Part shown: piece after piece, positions 44,243 to 53,356 of the stretch | How the letters are laid out: every line of letters begins with the position of its first letter | Position numbering within the stretch: the first letter of the stretch is position 1 | Origin: Nonomuraea roseoviolacea subsp. carminata | GTDB taxonomy: Bacteria; Actinomycetota; Actinomycetes; Streptosporangiales; Streptosporangiaceae | Assembly (NCBI RefSeq): GCF_024172185.1 | Contig: NZ_JAMZEC010000001.1 | Span: 3,720,001-3,784,000 of the forward strand | DNA: 64,000 nt | Direction of reading: 5' to 3' | The notes under the pieces: generated by a model | Told to the model about the DNA's origin: nothing | Seen by the model: the letters and a program-made list of their open reading frames with translations, nothing else | The model's database searches: none | Translations under genes and position numbers: made by a program

Positions 44243-46927
44243 GTGCTCATGGGACGCGCCGACGACCAGGCGGCACTGGACGCCCTGCTGGACGCCGCCC
44301 GCGAGGGCCGCAGCGCGGCGCTGGTGATCCGCGGCGAGCCCGGGATCGGCAAGACCTCCCTGCTGGCGTACGCGGGGGAGCGGGCCGAGGGCATGACCGT
44401 GCTGCGCGGCACCGGCATCGAGACCGAGGCGGAGATCCCGTTCTCCTCGCTGCACCTGCTGCTGCGCCCGGTGCTCGCCCGCGTGGACGCGCTGCCCGAG
44501 CGGCAGGCGGCGGCGCTCAGGGGCGCGCTCGGCATCGGCCCGGCGGGCCGGGACGACGAGCTGCTCGTGGGCCTGGCGGTGCTGTCGCTGCTGTCGGACC
44601 TGGCCGAGGAACGGCCCCTGCTGTGTCTCGTGGACGACGCGCACTGGCTGGACAGGGCGTCGGCGGGGGCGCTGCGGTTCGCGGCCCACCGCCTCCACGC
44701 CGAGGGGGTCGTGCTGCTGTTCGGCGCCCGGGACGGCTTCGACGCCGCGGGCCTGCCGGAGCGCGCGCTGGCCGGGATCGACCGGGAGAGCGCCACGCGG
44801 CTGCTCGCCGAACGCGCGCCCGGCCTCGACGGGGCGCTGCGCGAGCGGGTGATCGAGGAGAGCGGCGGCAACCCGCTCGCGCTGCTCGAACTGCCCGAGA
44901 GCGCGCCGGTCCAGGGCCCGCTGCCGCTGCCGCGCCGCATCCAGGAGGCGTACGCCGCGCGCATCGCCGCCCTGCCGGAGGCGGTGCGGACCGTGCTGGT
45001 GCTGGCCGCGGTCGAGGACGGCGGCGAACTGCCGGTGATCATGCGGGCGGCCGAGGAGCTCGGCGTCGCCCCCATGGCCCTGGGCACGGCGGAGCGGTCG
45101 GGGCTGATCCGGGTCGAGGGGGCGCGGGTGACGTTCGCGCACCCGCTGATGCGGGCCGCCGCGTTCCGGCACGGCACGTTCGCCGAGCGGCTGGCGATGC
45201 ACCGCGTGCTCGCCGGGCTGCTGGACGGGCGGCCGGACCGGCGGGCGTGGCACCTGGCCGCGGCGGCGACGGGCCCGGACGAGACGGCCGCGACGGCGCT
45301 GGAGCAGGCCGCGGAGCGGGCCAGGGAGCGTGGCGGCGACGCGGGGGCGTCCGCAGCCCTGGAGCGCGCCGCCGAGCTGACGGAGGAGACGGCCGTGCGG
45401 GCGCGCCGCCTGACCTCCGCCGCGGTGGCCGCGGCCGACGCCGGCCAGCCCGTACGGGCCAAGGACCTGGCCGAACGCGCCGGCCGGCTGGAGACGGACC
45501 CCCGCTCGCTCGCGCGGCTCTCGGAGCTGCGCGCCCGGCTCGCCTTCGACGAGGGCGCGCCCCACCTCGCCCACGACCTGCTCGTGTCGGGCGCGGAGGC
45601 GGTGAGCGGGGTGGACCGCGTCATGGCCGGGGCGATGCTCGTCGACGCGGCCCGCAACGCCTGGCAGCTCAGCGACCCCGGCCGGGTCGCGGAGGCGTCC
45701 GACCGGCTCCACGCGCTCGGGCTGCGGCCGGGCGACGGGCTCGGCCCGGCCGTGGACGCGGTGACGGGCGCGGCCGAGTTCCTGGCCAAGGGCCCGGCCG
45801 GGGCGCTGGCGACCATGCGCGGCCTGGTCGCCGACGGCGCCCGGGTCCGCGAAGGCGCGCACGCGCTACGGATCAACGCCGCCTTCGTCGCCGGGCTGGT
45901 CGGCGACTTCCGGGCCGGGCGCGACATCTCGGCGGCCGTCGTGGCGGAGTGCCGGGCGCGCGGCGAGATCGGCAGGATCCCCCTGGCGCTGCTGACGCTC
46001 ACGGCCTCGGACCTCTACCTGGGCCGGTTCAACGACGCCGTGGCCGGCGCCGCCGAGGGGCTGCGGCTGGCCGCCGACACGGGCCAGCCGAACCGGGCCG
46101 GCTACCTCGAAGGCATGCTCGCCTGGATCGCCGCCGTGCGCGGCGACGCGGCCGGGTGCTCCCGGCTGGCGGCCCGCTGCCGTGACCGGTTCGACGCCAA
46201 CCGGATCGTCAACGGGCTTGCCTGGGCCGAATGGGCGCTGGCCCTGCTGGACCTCGGACACGGCCGGTTCGCCGAGGCGCTGGACCGCCTCGACGCCGCC
46301 GTGGAGGGTCCGGTGCGCCACCAGATCCAGGCGGTGTACTTCGCGCCCGACCAGATCGAGGCGGCCGTACGGCTGGGGGCCCCGGCCGGCGAGCCGCTGC
46401 GGCGCTTCGAGGAGTGGGCCCTCGCCTCCGGCCTCGACTGGGCCGGGGCGGTTCTGCACCGGTGCCGGGCCCTGCTCGAACCCGACTGGGACACCGCCCA
46501 CGAGCACTTCCGCGCCGCCGTACGGCTGCACGCCGACAGCGGCCGGCCGTGGGAGGCCGCGCGGACCCGGCTCGCCTTCGGCGAGCGGCTGCGCCGGGAG
46601 CGGCACAAGGGCAGCGCCCGGCCGCATCTGCGCGCGGCGCTGGAGACGTTCGAGAGGCTGGACGCCCGGCCGTGGGCCGAGCGCGCCCGCACGGAGTTGC
46701 GGGCGGCGGGCGACACCAGTGCTCCGGCCGGGCGCGACGAGACGGTCTCGGCGCTGTCGCCCCAGGAGCTGCAGATCGTCCGGCTGGCGGCGGCCGGGCT
46801 GACGAACCGGGAGATCGGGGCGCAGCTCTTCCTCAGCCCGAAGACGGTCAGCTACCACCTCTACCGGGCCTTCCCCAAGCTCAACGTGGTGAGCCGGGCC
46901 CAGCTCGCCGGCCTCGACCTGTCCTGA
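44243..46927 (+). CDS. LAL-type LuxR family ATPase regulator
   Basis: The 894-residue protein begins with an AAA/STAND ATPase domain (Walker A GEPGIGKTSLL at 31-41, Walker B LLCLVDDAHWLD), continues with an all-helical alanine-rich TPR-like middle, and ends with a LuxR HTH (ALSPQELQIVRLAAAGLTNR, then EIGAQLFLSPKTVSYHLYRAF). This is the MalT/LAL architecture, often a pathway-specific activator. Its divergent neighbour is the FtsX-type exporter, the most likely target; the inducer is unknown. Confidence 0.88.
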   Translation: MLMGRADDQAALDALLDAAREGRSAALVIRGEPGIGKTSLLAYAGERAEGMTVLRGTGIETEAEIPFSSLHLLLRPVLARVDALPERQAAALRGALGIGPAGRDDELLVGLAVLSLLSDLAEERPLLCLVDDAHWLDRASAGALRFAAHRLHAEGVVLLFGARDGFDAAGLPERALAGIDRESATRLLAERAPGLDGALRERVIEESGGNPLALLELPESAPVQGPLPLPRRIQEAYAARIAALPEAVRTVLVLAAVEDGGELPVIMRAAEELGVAPMALGTAERSGLIRVEGARVTFAHPLMRAAAFRHGTFAERLAMHRVLAGLLDGRPDRRAWHLAAAATGPDETAATALEQAAERARERGGDAGASAALERAAELTEETAVRARRLTSAAVAAADAGQPVRAKDLAERAGRLETDPRSLARLSELRARLAFDEGAPHLAHDLLVSGAEAVSGVDRVMAGAMLVDAARNAWQLSDPGRVAEASDRLHALGLRPGDGLGPAVDAVTGAAEFLAKGPAGALATMRGLVADGARVREGAHALRINAAFVAGLVGDFRAGRDISAAVVAECRARGEIGRIPLALLTLTASDLYLGRFNDAVAGAAEGLRLAADTGQPNRAGYLEGMLAWIAAVRGDAAGCSRLAARCRDRFDANRIVNGLAWAEWALALLDLGHGRFAEALDRLDAAVEGPVRHQIQAVYFAPDQIEAAVRLGAPAGEPLRRFEEWALASGLDWAGAVLHRCRALLEPDWDTAHEHFRAAVRLHADSGRPWEAARTRLAFGERLRRERHKGSARPHLRAALETFERLDARPWAERARTELRAAGDTSAPAGRDETVSALSPQELQIVRLAAAGLTNREIGAQLFLSPKTVSYHLYRAFPKLNVVSRAQLAGLDLS

Positions 46928-47032
46928 CCGTCCACGCGGATGGTCCGGTGTGACACACCAGACAGGCCGCTGCGGAATCCCGGTCGATCATCCCGGTGCT
47001 GCACCTGACGAGAGCAGTGAAGGGAGCAGGCC

Positions 47033-47485
47033 ATGTCCATCCTCATCGCCTATGACGGTTCGGCCGACTCGCGCGCCGCGATCGAGTTCGCGGCCAAGCA
47101 CCTGGCGGCGGAGCCCGTGGTCGTCGTGACCGTCTGGGAGCCGCTGCTGGTGCAGCTCAGGAGATATCCGCTGGCCGACGTCGCGGCGATCAAGGACGGC
47201 GCGGACGAGTGGCGCGAGCTGGCCGAGGAGCACGCCAAGGAGGGGGCCGACCTGGCGCGGGCCTCGGGGATCGCCGAGGTGACCCACCGGGCCGTGGCCG
47301 ACCGGGAGTCGATCTGGAAGACGATCGTGGACGTGGCCGACGAGCTGGACGCCTCGCTGATCGTCACCGGCTCGCGCGGTCTGTCGGAGGCGCGGTCGGT
47401 GCTGCTGGGCAGCGTCTCGAACCACGTGCTGCACCACGCGCGCCGCCCGACGCTGATCGTCCCGCCGCAGCCCAGGACCTCGTAG
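47033..47485 (+). CDS. Universal stress protein (UspA family)
   Basis: This 150-residue single-domain Usp protein starts SILIAYDGSADSRAAIEFAA and has the nucleotide-binding pattern GSRGLSEARSVLLGSVSNHV followed by RPTLIVPP, so it can probably bind ATP. gaagggagcaggcc supports ATG 47033. It is monocistronic and convergent with soxR. Confidence 0.9.
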   Translation: MSILIAYDGSADSRAAIEFAAKHLAAEPVVVVTVWEPLLVQLRRYPLADVAAIKDGADEWRELAEEHAKEGADLARASGIAEVTHRAVADRESIWKTIVDVADELDASLIVTGSRGLSEARSVLLGSVSNHVLHHARRPTLIVPPQPRTS

Positions 47486-47501
47486 TCGAAGAAGTCGAGG
47501 C

Positions 47502-47996
47502 TCAGGCGGTGCGACAGGCTTCGGGGGAGCAGGCCCGGGTGATCTGGGTGTCGATGCGCCTGGCCCCCGGCCCCTCGTCACCCAGCCGGTCGTACTGGTT
47601 GGCCAGCGCGCACCGGTCGAGCGACAGGCATCCGCAGCCGATGCAGTCGGTCAGGTCGTCGCGCAGCCGCTGGAGCTGCTCGATGCGGTCGTCGAGCTCC
47701 CCGCGCCAGGCGGCCGAGAGCCGGGCCCAGTCGGCGCGCGTGGGGGTGCGCTCCTCGGGAAGCGTCTCCAGCGCCTCCTTGATGGTCTTCAGCGGGATGC
47801 CGATGCGCTGGGCCAGCCGGATGAAGGCGACCCGGCGCAGCGTGTCACGGGAGTAGCGGCGCTGGTTGCCCGCCGTGCGGCGGCTGCCGATGAGCCCCTT
47901 GGCCTCGTAGAAGTGCAGCGCCGACACGGCGACGCCGCTGCGCTCGGCGAGCTGCCCGACGGTCAGCTCCTTGGTGTTCCACGGGGCCCTGGTCAT
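47502..47996 (-). CDS. soxR: Redox-sensitive regulator SoxR
   Basis: This 164-residue MerR-family protein has the HTH ([21 protein letters not shown]), an effector helix, and the [2Fe-2S] cysteines C118-x2-C121-x-C123-x5-C129 in [13 protein letters not shown], the exact SoxR pattern. In actinobacteria SoxR senses redox-active compounds. ATG 47996 lies six bases after TATAGT (complement of 48003-48008), a leaderless arrangement inside the 3' end of the neighbouring asnC gene. Confidence 0.94.
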   Translation of the reverse strand: MTRAPWNTKELTVGQLAERSGVAVSALHFYEAKGLIGSRRTAGNQRRYSRDTLRRVAFIRLAQRIGIPLKTIKEALETLPEERTPTRADWARLSAAWRGELDDRIEQLQRLRDDLTDCIGCGCLSLDRCALANQYDRLGDEGPGARRIDTQITRACSPEACRTA

Positions 47997-47997
47997 A

Positions 47998-48015
47998 CCT
48001 CGACTATAGTTCAGG
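47998..48015. promoter_or_regulatory. Possible SoxR operator/promoter
   Basis: The 18-mer cctcgactatagttcagg is a partly symmetric dyad (cct, then actatagt, then agg) covering the soxR -10 element. SoxR boxes are CCTCAA-spacer-TTGAGG-like dyads on MerR-type promoters, so autoregulation is plausible though the arms are imperfect. Confidence 0.45.
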
Positions 48016-48444
48016 ATCGCTCGGTCGCTCGAAGAAGGTCTCCAGCACCACGACGGTCTGCGTGCTGGTCACCCCGTCCACCTCGAACACCTGCCGCAGG
48101 ACGCGCTGCAGGTCGCGGGTCGTCGCCGTGCGCACCTTGAGCAGGAGCGAGGCGGGGCCGGCGATCACGTGTGCCTCCTCGACCGCGGGGATCCCGCGCA
48201 GCCGCTCGGCGGTGTCGCCCATCCACATGCCGCCGTCCACGAGCACGTACGCCGTCACTGGCCGGCCGAGCTCGGCCGGGTCGACGTCGACGGTCGTGCG
48301 CCTGATGACGCCGCGCTCGCGCAGCTTGCGCACCCGCTCGTGCGCCGCCGCGCCGGACAGCCCCACGGCCTGCCCCAGCGAGGCGTACGAGCGGCCGGCG
48401 TCGTCCTGGAGCAGCCCGACCAGCTTCCTGTCGATCTCATCCAC
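48004..48444 (-). CDS. Lrp/AsnC family transcriptional regulator
   Basis: The 146-residue protein has an N-terminal HTH ([20 protein letters not shown], then [19 protein letters not shown]) and a C-terminal RAM ligand domain ([19 protein letters not shown]). GTG 48444 lies six bases after TATGAT (complement of 48451-48456). It is divergent from the SMP-30 gene and probably controls it from the shared 65-bp gap. Confidence 0.92.
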   Translation of the reverse strand: MDEIDRKLVGLLQDDAGRSYASLGQAVGLSGAAAHERVRKLRERGVIRRTTVDVDPAELGRPVTAYVLVDGGMWMGDTAERLRGIPAVEEAHVIAGPASLLLKVRTATTRDLQRVLRQVFEVDGVTSTQTVVVLETFFERPSDPEL

Positions 48445-48450
48445 GACCAG

Positions 48451-48503
48451 ATCATATCCGGATAAATCGGGATTTGACCAAACACCATCAGGTGCGCTTG
48501 GCT
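48451..48503. promoter_or_regulatory. Divergent asnC / SMP-30 promoter region
   Basis: Minus strand: TATGAT (48451-48456) before asnC. Plus strand: TTGACC (48474-48479) and TTGGCT (48498-48503) with an 18-bp spacer, ending six bases before ATG 48510. Between them is an A/T-rich segment, atatccggataaatc, that could be the AsnC-type binding site. Confidence 0.6.
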
Positions 48504-48509
48504 TCCAGC

Positions 48510-49418
48510 ATGATGGATGTGATCCCCACGCAGTTCGAGGTGCTGGACGAGCGCTTCGCCCGCGTCGCCGGCGACGACGTCGTCGAGCGGCTGTACACCG
48601 GCACCCGCTGGGCCGAGGGCCCCGTCTACTTCCCCGCCGGCCGCTTCCTCGTCTGGAGCGACATCCCGAACGACCGCATGCTGCGCTGGGACGAGTTCAC
48701 CGGCACCGTCGGCCCGTTCCGCACGCCCGCCGGCTACACCAACGGCAACACCCTCGACCGCGAGGGCCGGCTGATCTCCTGCGAGCAGGGCAATCGCCGC
48801 GTCACCCGCACCGAGCACAACGGCTCGATCACCGTCCTCGCCGACCGCTGGGAGGGCAGGCGCCTCAACAGCCCCAACGACGCGGTCGTGCGCTCCGACG
48901 GCTCCGTCTGGTTCACCGACCCGTCGTACGGGATCACCAGCGACTACGAAGGGCAGCGCGCCGAGCAGGAGATCGACGGCTGCCACGTCTACCGGATCGA
49001 CCCGGTGACCGGCGAGACGCGCATCGTCGCCGACGACTTCGAGCGGCCGAACGGCCTGGCGTTCTCCCTGGACGAGCGGCTGCTGTACGTGGCCGACACC
49101 CGGCGCCGCCACATTCGCGTCTTCGAGGTGACCGAGGACGGCACCCTGGAGAAGGGCCGGATCTTCGCGGAGGGGGCGGCCGGCGACGCGTACGACGGGA
49201 TGCGGCTCGACGACACCGGCCGCGTGTGGGCGGCGGCGGGCAAGTCCGTGCACTGCTACGACCCCGACGGCACCCTGATCGGCCGGCTGCTCCTGCCCGA
49301 CAACGTCGCCAACCTGGTGTTCGGCGGGCTCAAGCGCAACCGGCTGTTCGTCGCCGCCTCCACCTCGCTCTACTCGATCATGCTGAACGTCACGGGCGCC
49401 CGCCCCGTCTGGGCCTGA
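48510..49418 (+). CDS. SMP-30/gluconolactonase/LRE family protein
   Basis: This 302-residue six-bladed propeller has the metal- and substrate-site motifs [53 protein letters not shown] and [10 protein letters not shown]. Family members hydrolyse sugar lactones. ATG 48510 is supported by the promoter spacing; ATG 48513 is equally possible. The AsnC neighbour may sense a related metabolite. Confidence 0.88.
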   Translation: MMDVIPTQFEVLDERFARVAGDDVVERLYTGTRWAEGPVYFPAGRFLVWSDIPNDRMLRWDEFTGTVGPFRTPAGYTNGNTLDREGRLISCEQGNRRVTRTEHNGSITVLADRWEGRRLNSPNDAVVRSDGSVWFTDPSYGITSDYEGQRAEQEIDGCHVYRIDPVTGETRIVADDFERPNGLAFSLDERLLYVADTRRRHIRVFEVTEDGTLEKGRIFAEGAAGDAYDGMRLDDTGRVWAAAGKSVHCYDPDGTLIGRLLLPDNVANLVFGGLKRNRLFVAASTSLYSIMLNVTGARPVWA

Positions 49419-49437
49419 CGCCCCCGACGCGCGGCGC

Positions 49438-50172
49438 TCATTCCCAGCGGAAGAGACGCACGGCCAGCCAGCCGAAGACCAGCAGCCCGGCCGCCATGAT
49501 CACCAGGTGCAGCGGCTGCGGCCAGTCGCCCGCCCAGGTGGCGCGCATGGCCTGGGCGAACGGCCCGGCCACCGAGTAGTCGCTGAAGACGCGCAGCGCC
49601 TGCGGCATGATCTCGCGTGGGATCCACATGCCCGCCACGAACATCAGCGGGAACATCACCACCGACCCGATCCCGGAGGCGGCCTTCCCGGACGGCGCCA
49701 GCGAGGCGATCACCAGCCCCATGGCCATCAGCGCAGCCGTGCCCAGCAGGAACACCAGCACGAACCCGACCGGCTGCCGCGGCATGGCCGTCCCCAGCAC
49801 GAGCCGGCCGAGCACGACGACCAGCACGGTGGACACCGCGCCGACGGCCACGTTGATGACGAGCTGCCCCACGAGCATCCGCCCGGGGTGGACGGGCGTG
49901 GTCGACATCCGTCGCAGCACGCCCCGTTCGCGGTACGTGGTCAGCACGGTCGGCAGCACCGTGAACGCCAGCGTGAGCATCGCCAGCAGCGTCATCATGG
50001 CCGGCAGCTGGGTGTCGGTGACGCGCTGACCGCCCAGCGCCGGGTCGGGCTTGCCCATGTCGGGGATGCTGCCCAGCACCAGCAGCAGCCCGACCGGCAG
50101 CACGATCGTGTACAGCATGACGGGCCACTCGCGCAGGTAGAGCTTGGTCTCGACAGCGAGGACTTTCCTCAT
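49438..50172 (-). CDS. ABC-2 type transporter permease
   Basis: The 244-residue protein has six helices in the ABC-2 arrangement, with YRERGVLRRMSTTPVHPGRMLVGQ between TM2 and TM3, a typical ABC-2 motif. It starts MRKVLAVETKLYLREWPVML. ATG 50172 overlaps the ATPase stop by 4 bp. With the ATPase it forms a likely drug or lipid exporter controlled by the divergent two-component pair. Confidence 0.9.
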   Translation of the reverse strand: MRKVLAVETKLYLREWPVMLYTIVLPVGLLLVLGSIPDMGKPDPALGGQRVTDTQLPAMMTLLAMLTLAFTVLPTVLTTYRERGVLRRMSTTPVHPGRMLVGQLVINVAVGAVSTVLVVVLGRLVLGTAMPRQPVGFVLVFLLGTAALMAMGLVIASLAPSGKAASGIGSVVMFPLMFVAGMWIPREIMPQALRVFSDYSVAGPFAQAMRATWAGDWPQPLHLVIMAAGLLVFGWLAVRLFRWE

Positions 50173-51074
50173 GACAGTGTCCTTCCGGTGAGGGCGAGGA
50201 AGGCGTCGTCGAGCGTGGCCTGCTCGACGCGCAGGTCGGTGGGCACGATGCGGTGCTCGGCGAGCGCGAGCGTGACGGCGGGCGCCAGGTCGCCGACGCC
50301 GGTGACCTCCAGGTGCTCGCCGCTGCCGGTGACCGAGCGCACCTCGGGCAGCGCCAGCAGCAGCGCGTGGTCCACCGGCGCCGACGGCCGGAACCTGAGC
50401 CGCTGCTCCCCGCCCGCCTGCGCGACGAGCGCGGCCGGGGTGCCGGTGGCGACGACGCGGCCCCGGTCGATGAGGGTGAGCCGGTCGCAGAGCCGTTCGG
50501 CCTCCTCCATGAAGTGGGTGACCAGCACGATCGTGACGCCCGAGTCGCGCACCTGCTCCACCAGCTCCCACGTGTCGCGGCGGGCCTGCGGGTCGAGGCC
50601 GGTGGTCAGCTCGTCGAGCACCGCCACACGCGGCCGGCCCACCAGGGCCAGGGCGACCGACAGCCGCTGGCGCTGGCCGCCGGACAGCTTGGCGAACGCC
50701 GTGTCGCGCTTCTCGTGCAGCCCGACCCGGCGCATCAGCTCCTCCCAGTCGGCGGGGTGCGGGTAGAAGGAGGCGTACAGGTCCAGGGCCTCCCAGACCT
50801 TGATCTTCTCCGGCAGCGCGGCGCTCTGGAGCTGCACCCCGAGCACGCGGCGCAGCTCGTCGCGGTCGTCGTGCGGGTCGAGCCCGGCCACCCGTACGGT
50901 GCCGCTGTCGGGCACGCGCAGGCCGGCGACGCACTCGACGGTGGTCGTCTTGCCGGCGCCGTTGGGCCCGAGGATGCCGAAGATCTCTCCCTCGGCCACC
51001 TCGAACGACACGTCCTCCACCGCCACGTGATGGGGGTAGCTCTTGCGGAGGTTCCTCACCTCGATCACCTTCAT
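50169..51074 (-). CDS. ABC transporter ATP-binding protein (drug-exporter type)
   Basis: This 301-residue ATPase has Walker A GPNGAGKTTTVEC, signature LSGGQRQRLSVALAL, Walker B VAVLDELTTGLDP, switch VTHFMEEAERLCD and a C-terminal DrrA-like domain (VEQATLDDAFLALTGR). ATG 51074 lies seven bases after TAGCGT (complement of 51082-51087), a leaderless arrangement; GTG 51080 is too close to the -10. Confidence 0.93.
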   Translation of the reverse strand: MKVIEVRNLRKSYPHHVAVEDVSFEVAEGEIFGILGPNGAGKTTTVECVAGLRVPDSGTVRVAGLDPHDDRDELRRVLGVQLQSAALPEKIKVWEALDLYASFYPHPADWEELMRRVGLHEKRDTAFAKLSGGQRQRLSVALALVGRPRVAVLDELTTGLDPQARRDTWELVEQVRDSGVTIVLVTHFMEEAERLCDRLTLIDRGRVVATGTPAALVAQAGGEQRLRFRPSAPVDHALLLALPEVRSVTGSGEHLEVTGVGDLAPAVTLALAEHRIVPTDLRVEQATLDDAFLALTGRTLS

Positions 51075-51133
51075 GGTCACGACGCTAGGAACCGGGAGCC
51101 GCGCCGGGAATCGGGCTGGATGCCCGGCAAAGG

Positions 51134-51147
51134 TGTACCTAGGTACA
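51134..51147. promoter_or_regulatory. Perfect 14-bp palindrome between exporter and two-component genes
   Basis: TGTACCTAGGTACA lies in the 110-bp divergent gap, about 47 bp upstream of the ATPase -10 element. Its position and symmetry fit an operator for the NarL-type response regulator at 52621, which would then control the exporter and possibly its own operon. Confidence 0.7.
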
Positions 51148-51184
51148 GTGCCGGTGACGCCGCATGTTCGCGCACACTGGTGGC

Positions 51185-52621
51185 ATGCTCCGACGACTGA
51201 CCGGGACGGCCCAGGTGGCCGCGCTGCTCGGGATGACCCTCGTCCAGGTCGGCATACTGCTGTTCGCGCTGCCGGCGATGATCCTGACGTTCACCCTGGG
51301 GCTGGTCTTCCTCTACCCGCCGGCCGTGCGCCTGGTGCGGGGGACGGCCGAGGAGACCCGGAGCCGGGTCGGCGCCTGGTCCGGGGTCCGGATCGCCTCG
51401 CCGTACCTGCCGGAGCCGGCGCCGCCGCGGCCGATGACGGACGGGCTGTACCGCTACGAGCGGACGCTGTACAAGTCGCCGCGCATCCCCGCCTGGAACG
51501 CGCGGTGGAAGTGGCTGAGCACCGATCCGGCGACCTGGCGCGACCTGCTGTGGCTGGTGCTGGACCCACCGGTCAAGCTCGCCCTGCTGCCGGTGCTGCT
51601 CGTCACGCCGGCCAGGGGGCTGCGGGTGTACGGCCAGTGGTGCGCCCTGCTGCTGTCGGCCACCCGTACGAGCGTGCTGCGCGGCCAGCTCACCCACCTG
51701 CACCAGTCGCGCAGCATCGCCGCGGACTCCCAGGCGGCCGAGATGCGGCGCATCGAGCGCGACCTGCACGACGGCACCCAGGCCCGGCTCATCGCGATCG
51801 GCATGACGCTGGGCGCGGCCGAGGAGCTGGTGGACTCCGACCCGGCCGCGGCGAAGACGCTGATGAGCAAGGCTCGCGACACCTCCGCCGAGACGCTGAC
51901 CGAGCTGCGGCGGCTCATCCGCGGCATCCACCCCCCGGTGCTGGCGGAGCGGGGGCTCGCCGACGCCGTGCGCGCCCTCGCGATCGACACGGCGCTGCGG
52001 GTGGAGGTCGAGGTGGACCTGCCGCACCGGCCGGAGCCTCCGGTGGAGGCCGCGGCCTACTTCGCGGTCAGCGAGCTGCTCGCCAACGCCGCCCGGCACG
52101 GTGACGCCCGGTCGGCGAGCGTCGACATCAGCTCCGACGGCCCGAGCCTGCGCATCACGGTCACGGACGACGGCCTGGGCGGCGCGGACCCGGCCAAGGG
52201 CAGCGGGCTGCGCGGCATCGAGCGGCGGCTGGCCGCCTTCGACGGCGTGATGGCGGTCAACAGCCCGCCGGGCGGCCCGACGACCGTCATGATGGTGCTG
52301 CCCAAGGTGCTGCCCGAGCACTGGGCGGGCACGCTGCCCACGCTGCCGCGCTGGAAGGCCGTCGTGGTCGCCCTCTGCTGGTCGCTGGCCTGGTGCCCGA
52401 CGTTCCCGCAGGGGGTGGTCGCCGCCGTGTTCAAGACCTTCGCGATCCCCGAGAAGTCGTGGTTCCTCGCCCTGTACGCCCCCGAGCCCTTCCAGTGGCC
52501 GATCATCCTCCTCATGATCGCCCTCGGGCTGGGCATGTACGCGACCGCCATCGCGATCCCCGCCAAGCACAACCGCGACCGCTGGATGGCCGAGGTGCCG
52601 CGCCGGCTGGGGCTGGGCTGA
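51185..52621 (+). CDS. Sensor histidine kinase (HisKA_3 type)
   Basis: This 478-residue kinase has two N-terminal hydrophobic stretches, a long loop, further hydrophobic segments, the dimerisation box RRIERDLHDGTQARL (phospho-acceptor H195), and an HATPase domain (AAYFAVSELLANAARHGDA, then TVTDDGLGGAD and GSGLRGIERRL). Unusually, two more hydrophobic segments follow the ATPase domain (about 400-462). ATG 51185 is six bases after CACACT. It overlaps the response regulator by 1 bp. Confidence 0.92.
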   Translation: MLRRLTGTAQVAALLGMTLVQVGILLFALPAMILTFTLGLVFLYPPAVRLVRGTAEETRSRVGAWSGVRIASPYLPEPAPPRPMTDGLYRYERTLYKSPRIPAWNARWKWLSTDPATWRDLLWLVLDPPVKLALLPVLLVTPARGLRVYGQWCALLLSATRTSVLRGQLTHLHQSRSIAADSQAAEMRRIERDLHDGTQARLIAIGMTLGAAEELVDSDPAAAKTLMSKARDTSAETLTELRRLIRGIHPPVLAERGLADAVRALAIDTALRVEVEVDLPHRPEPPVEAAAYFAVSELLANAARHGDARSASVDISSDGPSLRITVTDDGLGGADPAKGSGLRGIERRLAAFDGVMAVNSPPGGPTTVMMVLPKVLPEHWAGTLPTLPRWKAVVVALCWSLAWCPTFPQGVVAAVFKTFAIPEKSWFLALYAPEPFQWPIILLMIALGLGMYATAIAIPAKHNRDRWMAEVPRRLGLG

Positions 52622-53274
52622 TGGGCGAGCGCGTGCTGATCGCCGAGGACCTCTACCTGCTCAGGGACGGCCTGGTGCACCTGCTCCAGGCCCACGGGTT
52701 CTCGGTCGTGGCGGCCGTGGAGAGCGGTCCCGACCTGCTGAAGGGGCTGGTCGAGCTGCGGCCCGACGTGTCGGTCGTGGACGTGCGGCTGCCGCCCACG
52801 TTCACCGACGAGGGGCTCCAGGCGGCGCTGGAGGCCCGCCGTCAGGTGCCCGGCCTGCCGATCCTCGTGCTGTCGCAGCACGTCGAGCAGCTCTACGCCC
52901 GCGAACTGCTGGCCGACGGCTCCGGCGCGATCGGCTACCTGCTGAAGGACCGCGTGCTCAACGCCGGGCAGTTCGTGGACGCGGTGCGCCGGGTGGCCGA
53001 GGGCGGCACGGCCATGGACCCCGAGGTCATCGCCAAGCTGCTGGCCAGCAACGCCCGGCACGAGCCGCTGGCCGCGCTGACGCCGCGCGAGCGGCAGGTG
53101 CTGGAGGCCATGGCCGAGGGCCGCTCCAACGCCGCGATCTCGCAGCGGCTCCACCTGAGCGAGAGCGCGGTGGCCAAGCACACCGCGAGCATCTTCGCCA
53201 AGCTCGACCTGGCGCCGTCGGAGGACGACAACCGCAGGGTGCTGGCGGTGCTCGCCTACCTCAACAGCCGCTGA
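52621..53274 (+). CDS. NarL/LuxR-type response regulator
   Basis: The 217-residue protein has a receiver domain (acid pair E9-D10, phospho-acceptor D54 in VSVVDVRLPP, lysine in GYLLKDRV) and a LuxR HTH (ALTPRERQVLEAMAEGRSN, then AAISQRLHLSESAVAKHTAS). It is the partner of the kinase, translated from an overlapping ATGA-type junction. Likely targets are the divergent ABC-2 exporter genes. Confidence 0.94.
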   Translation: MGERVLIAEDLYLLRDGLVHLLQAHGFSVVAAVESGPDLLKGLVELRPDVSVVDVRLPPTFTDEGLQAALEARRQVPGLPILVLSQHVEQLYARELLADGSGAIGYLLKDRVLNAGQFVDAVRRVAEGGTAMDPEVIAKLLASNARHEPLAALTPRERQVLEAMAEGRSNAAISQRLHLSESAVAKHTASIFAKLDLAPSEDDNRRVLAVLAYLNSR

Positions 53275-53356
53275 CCGCGCGGGCGGCCGCCGGGTCGGAT
53301 TGTCGGTCCGACCGGCTACCTTTCATAGGAGGCAGGCGAGCGAAGGGGTCGTTCAC

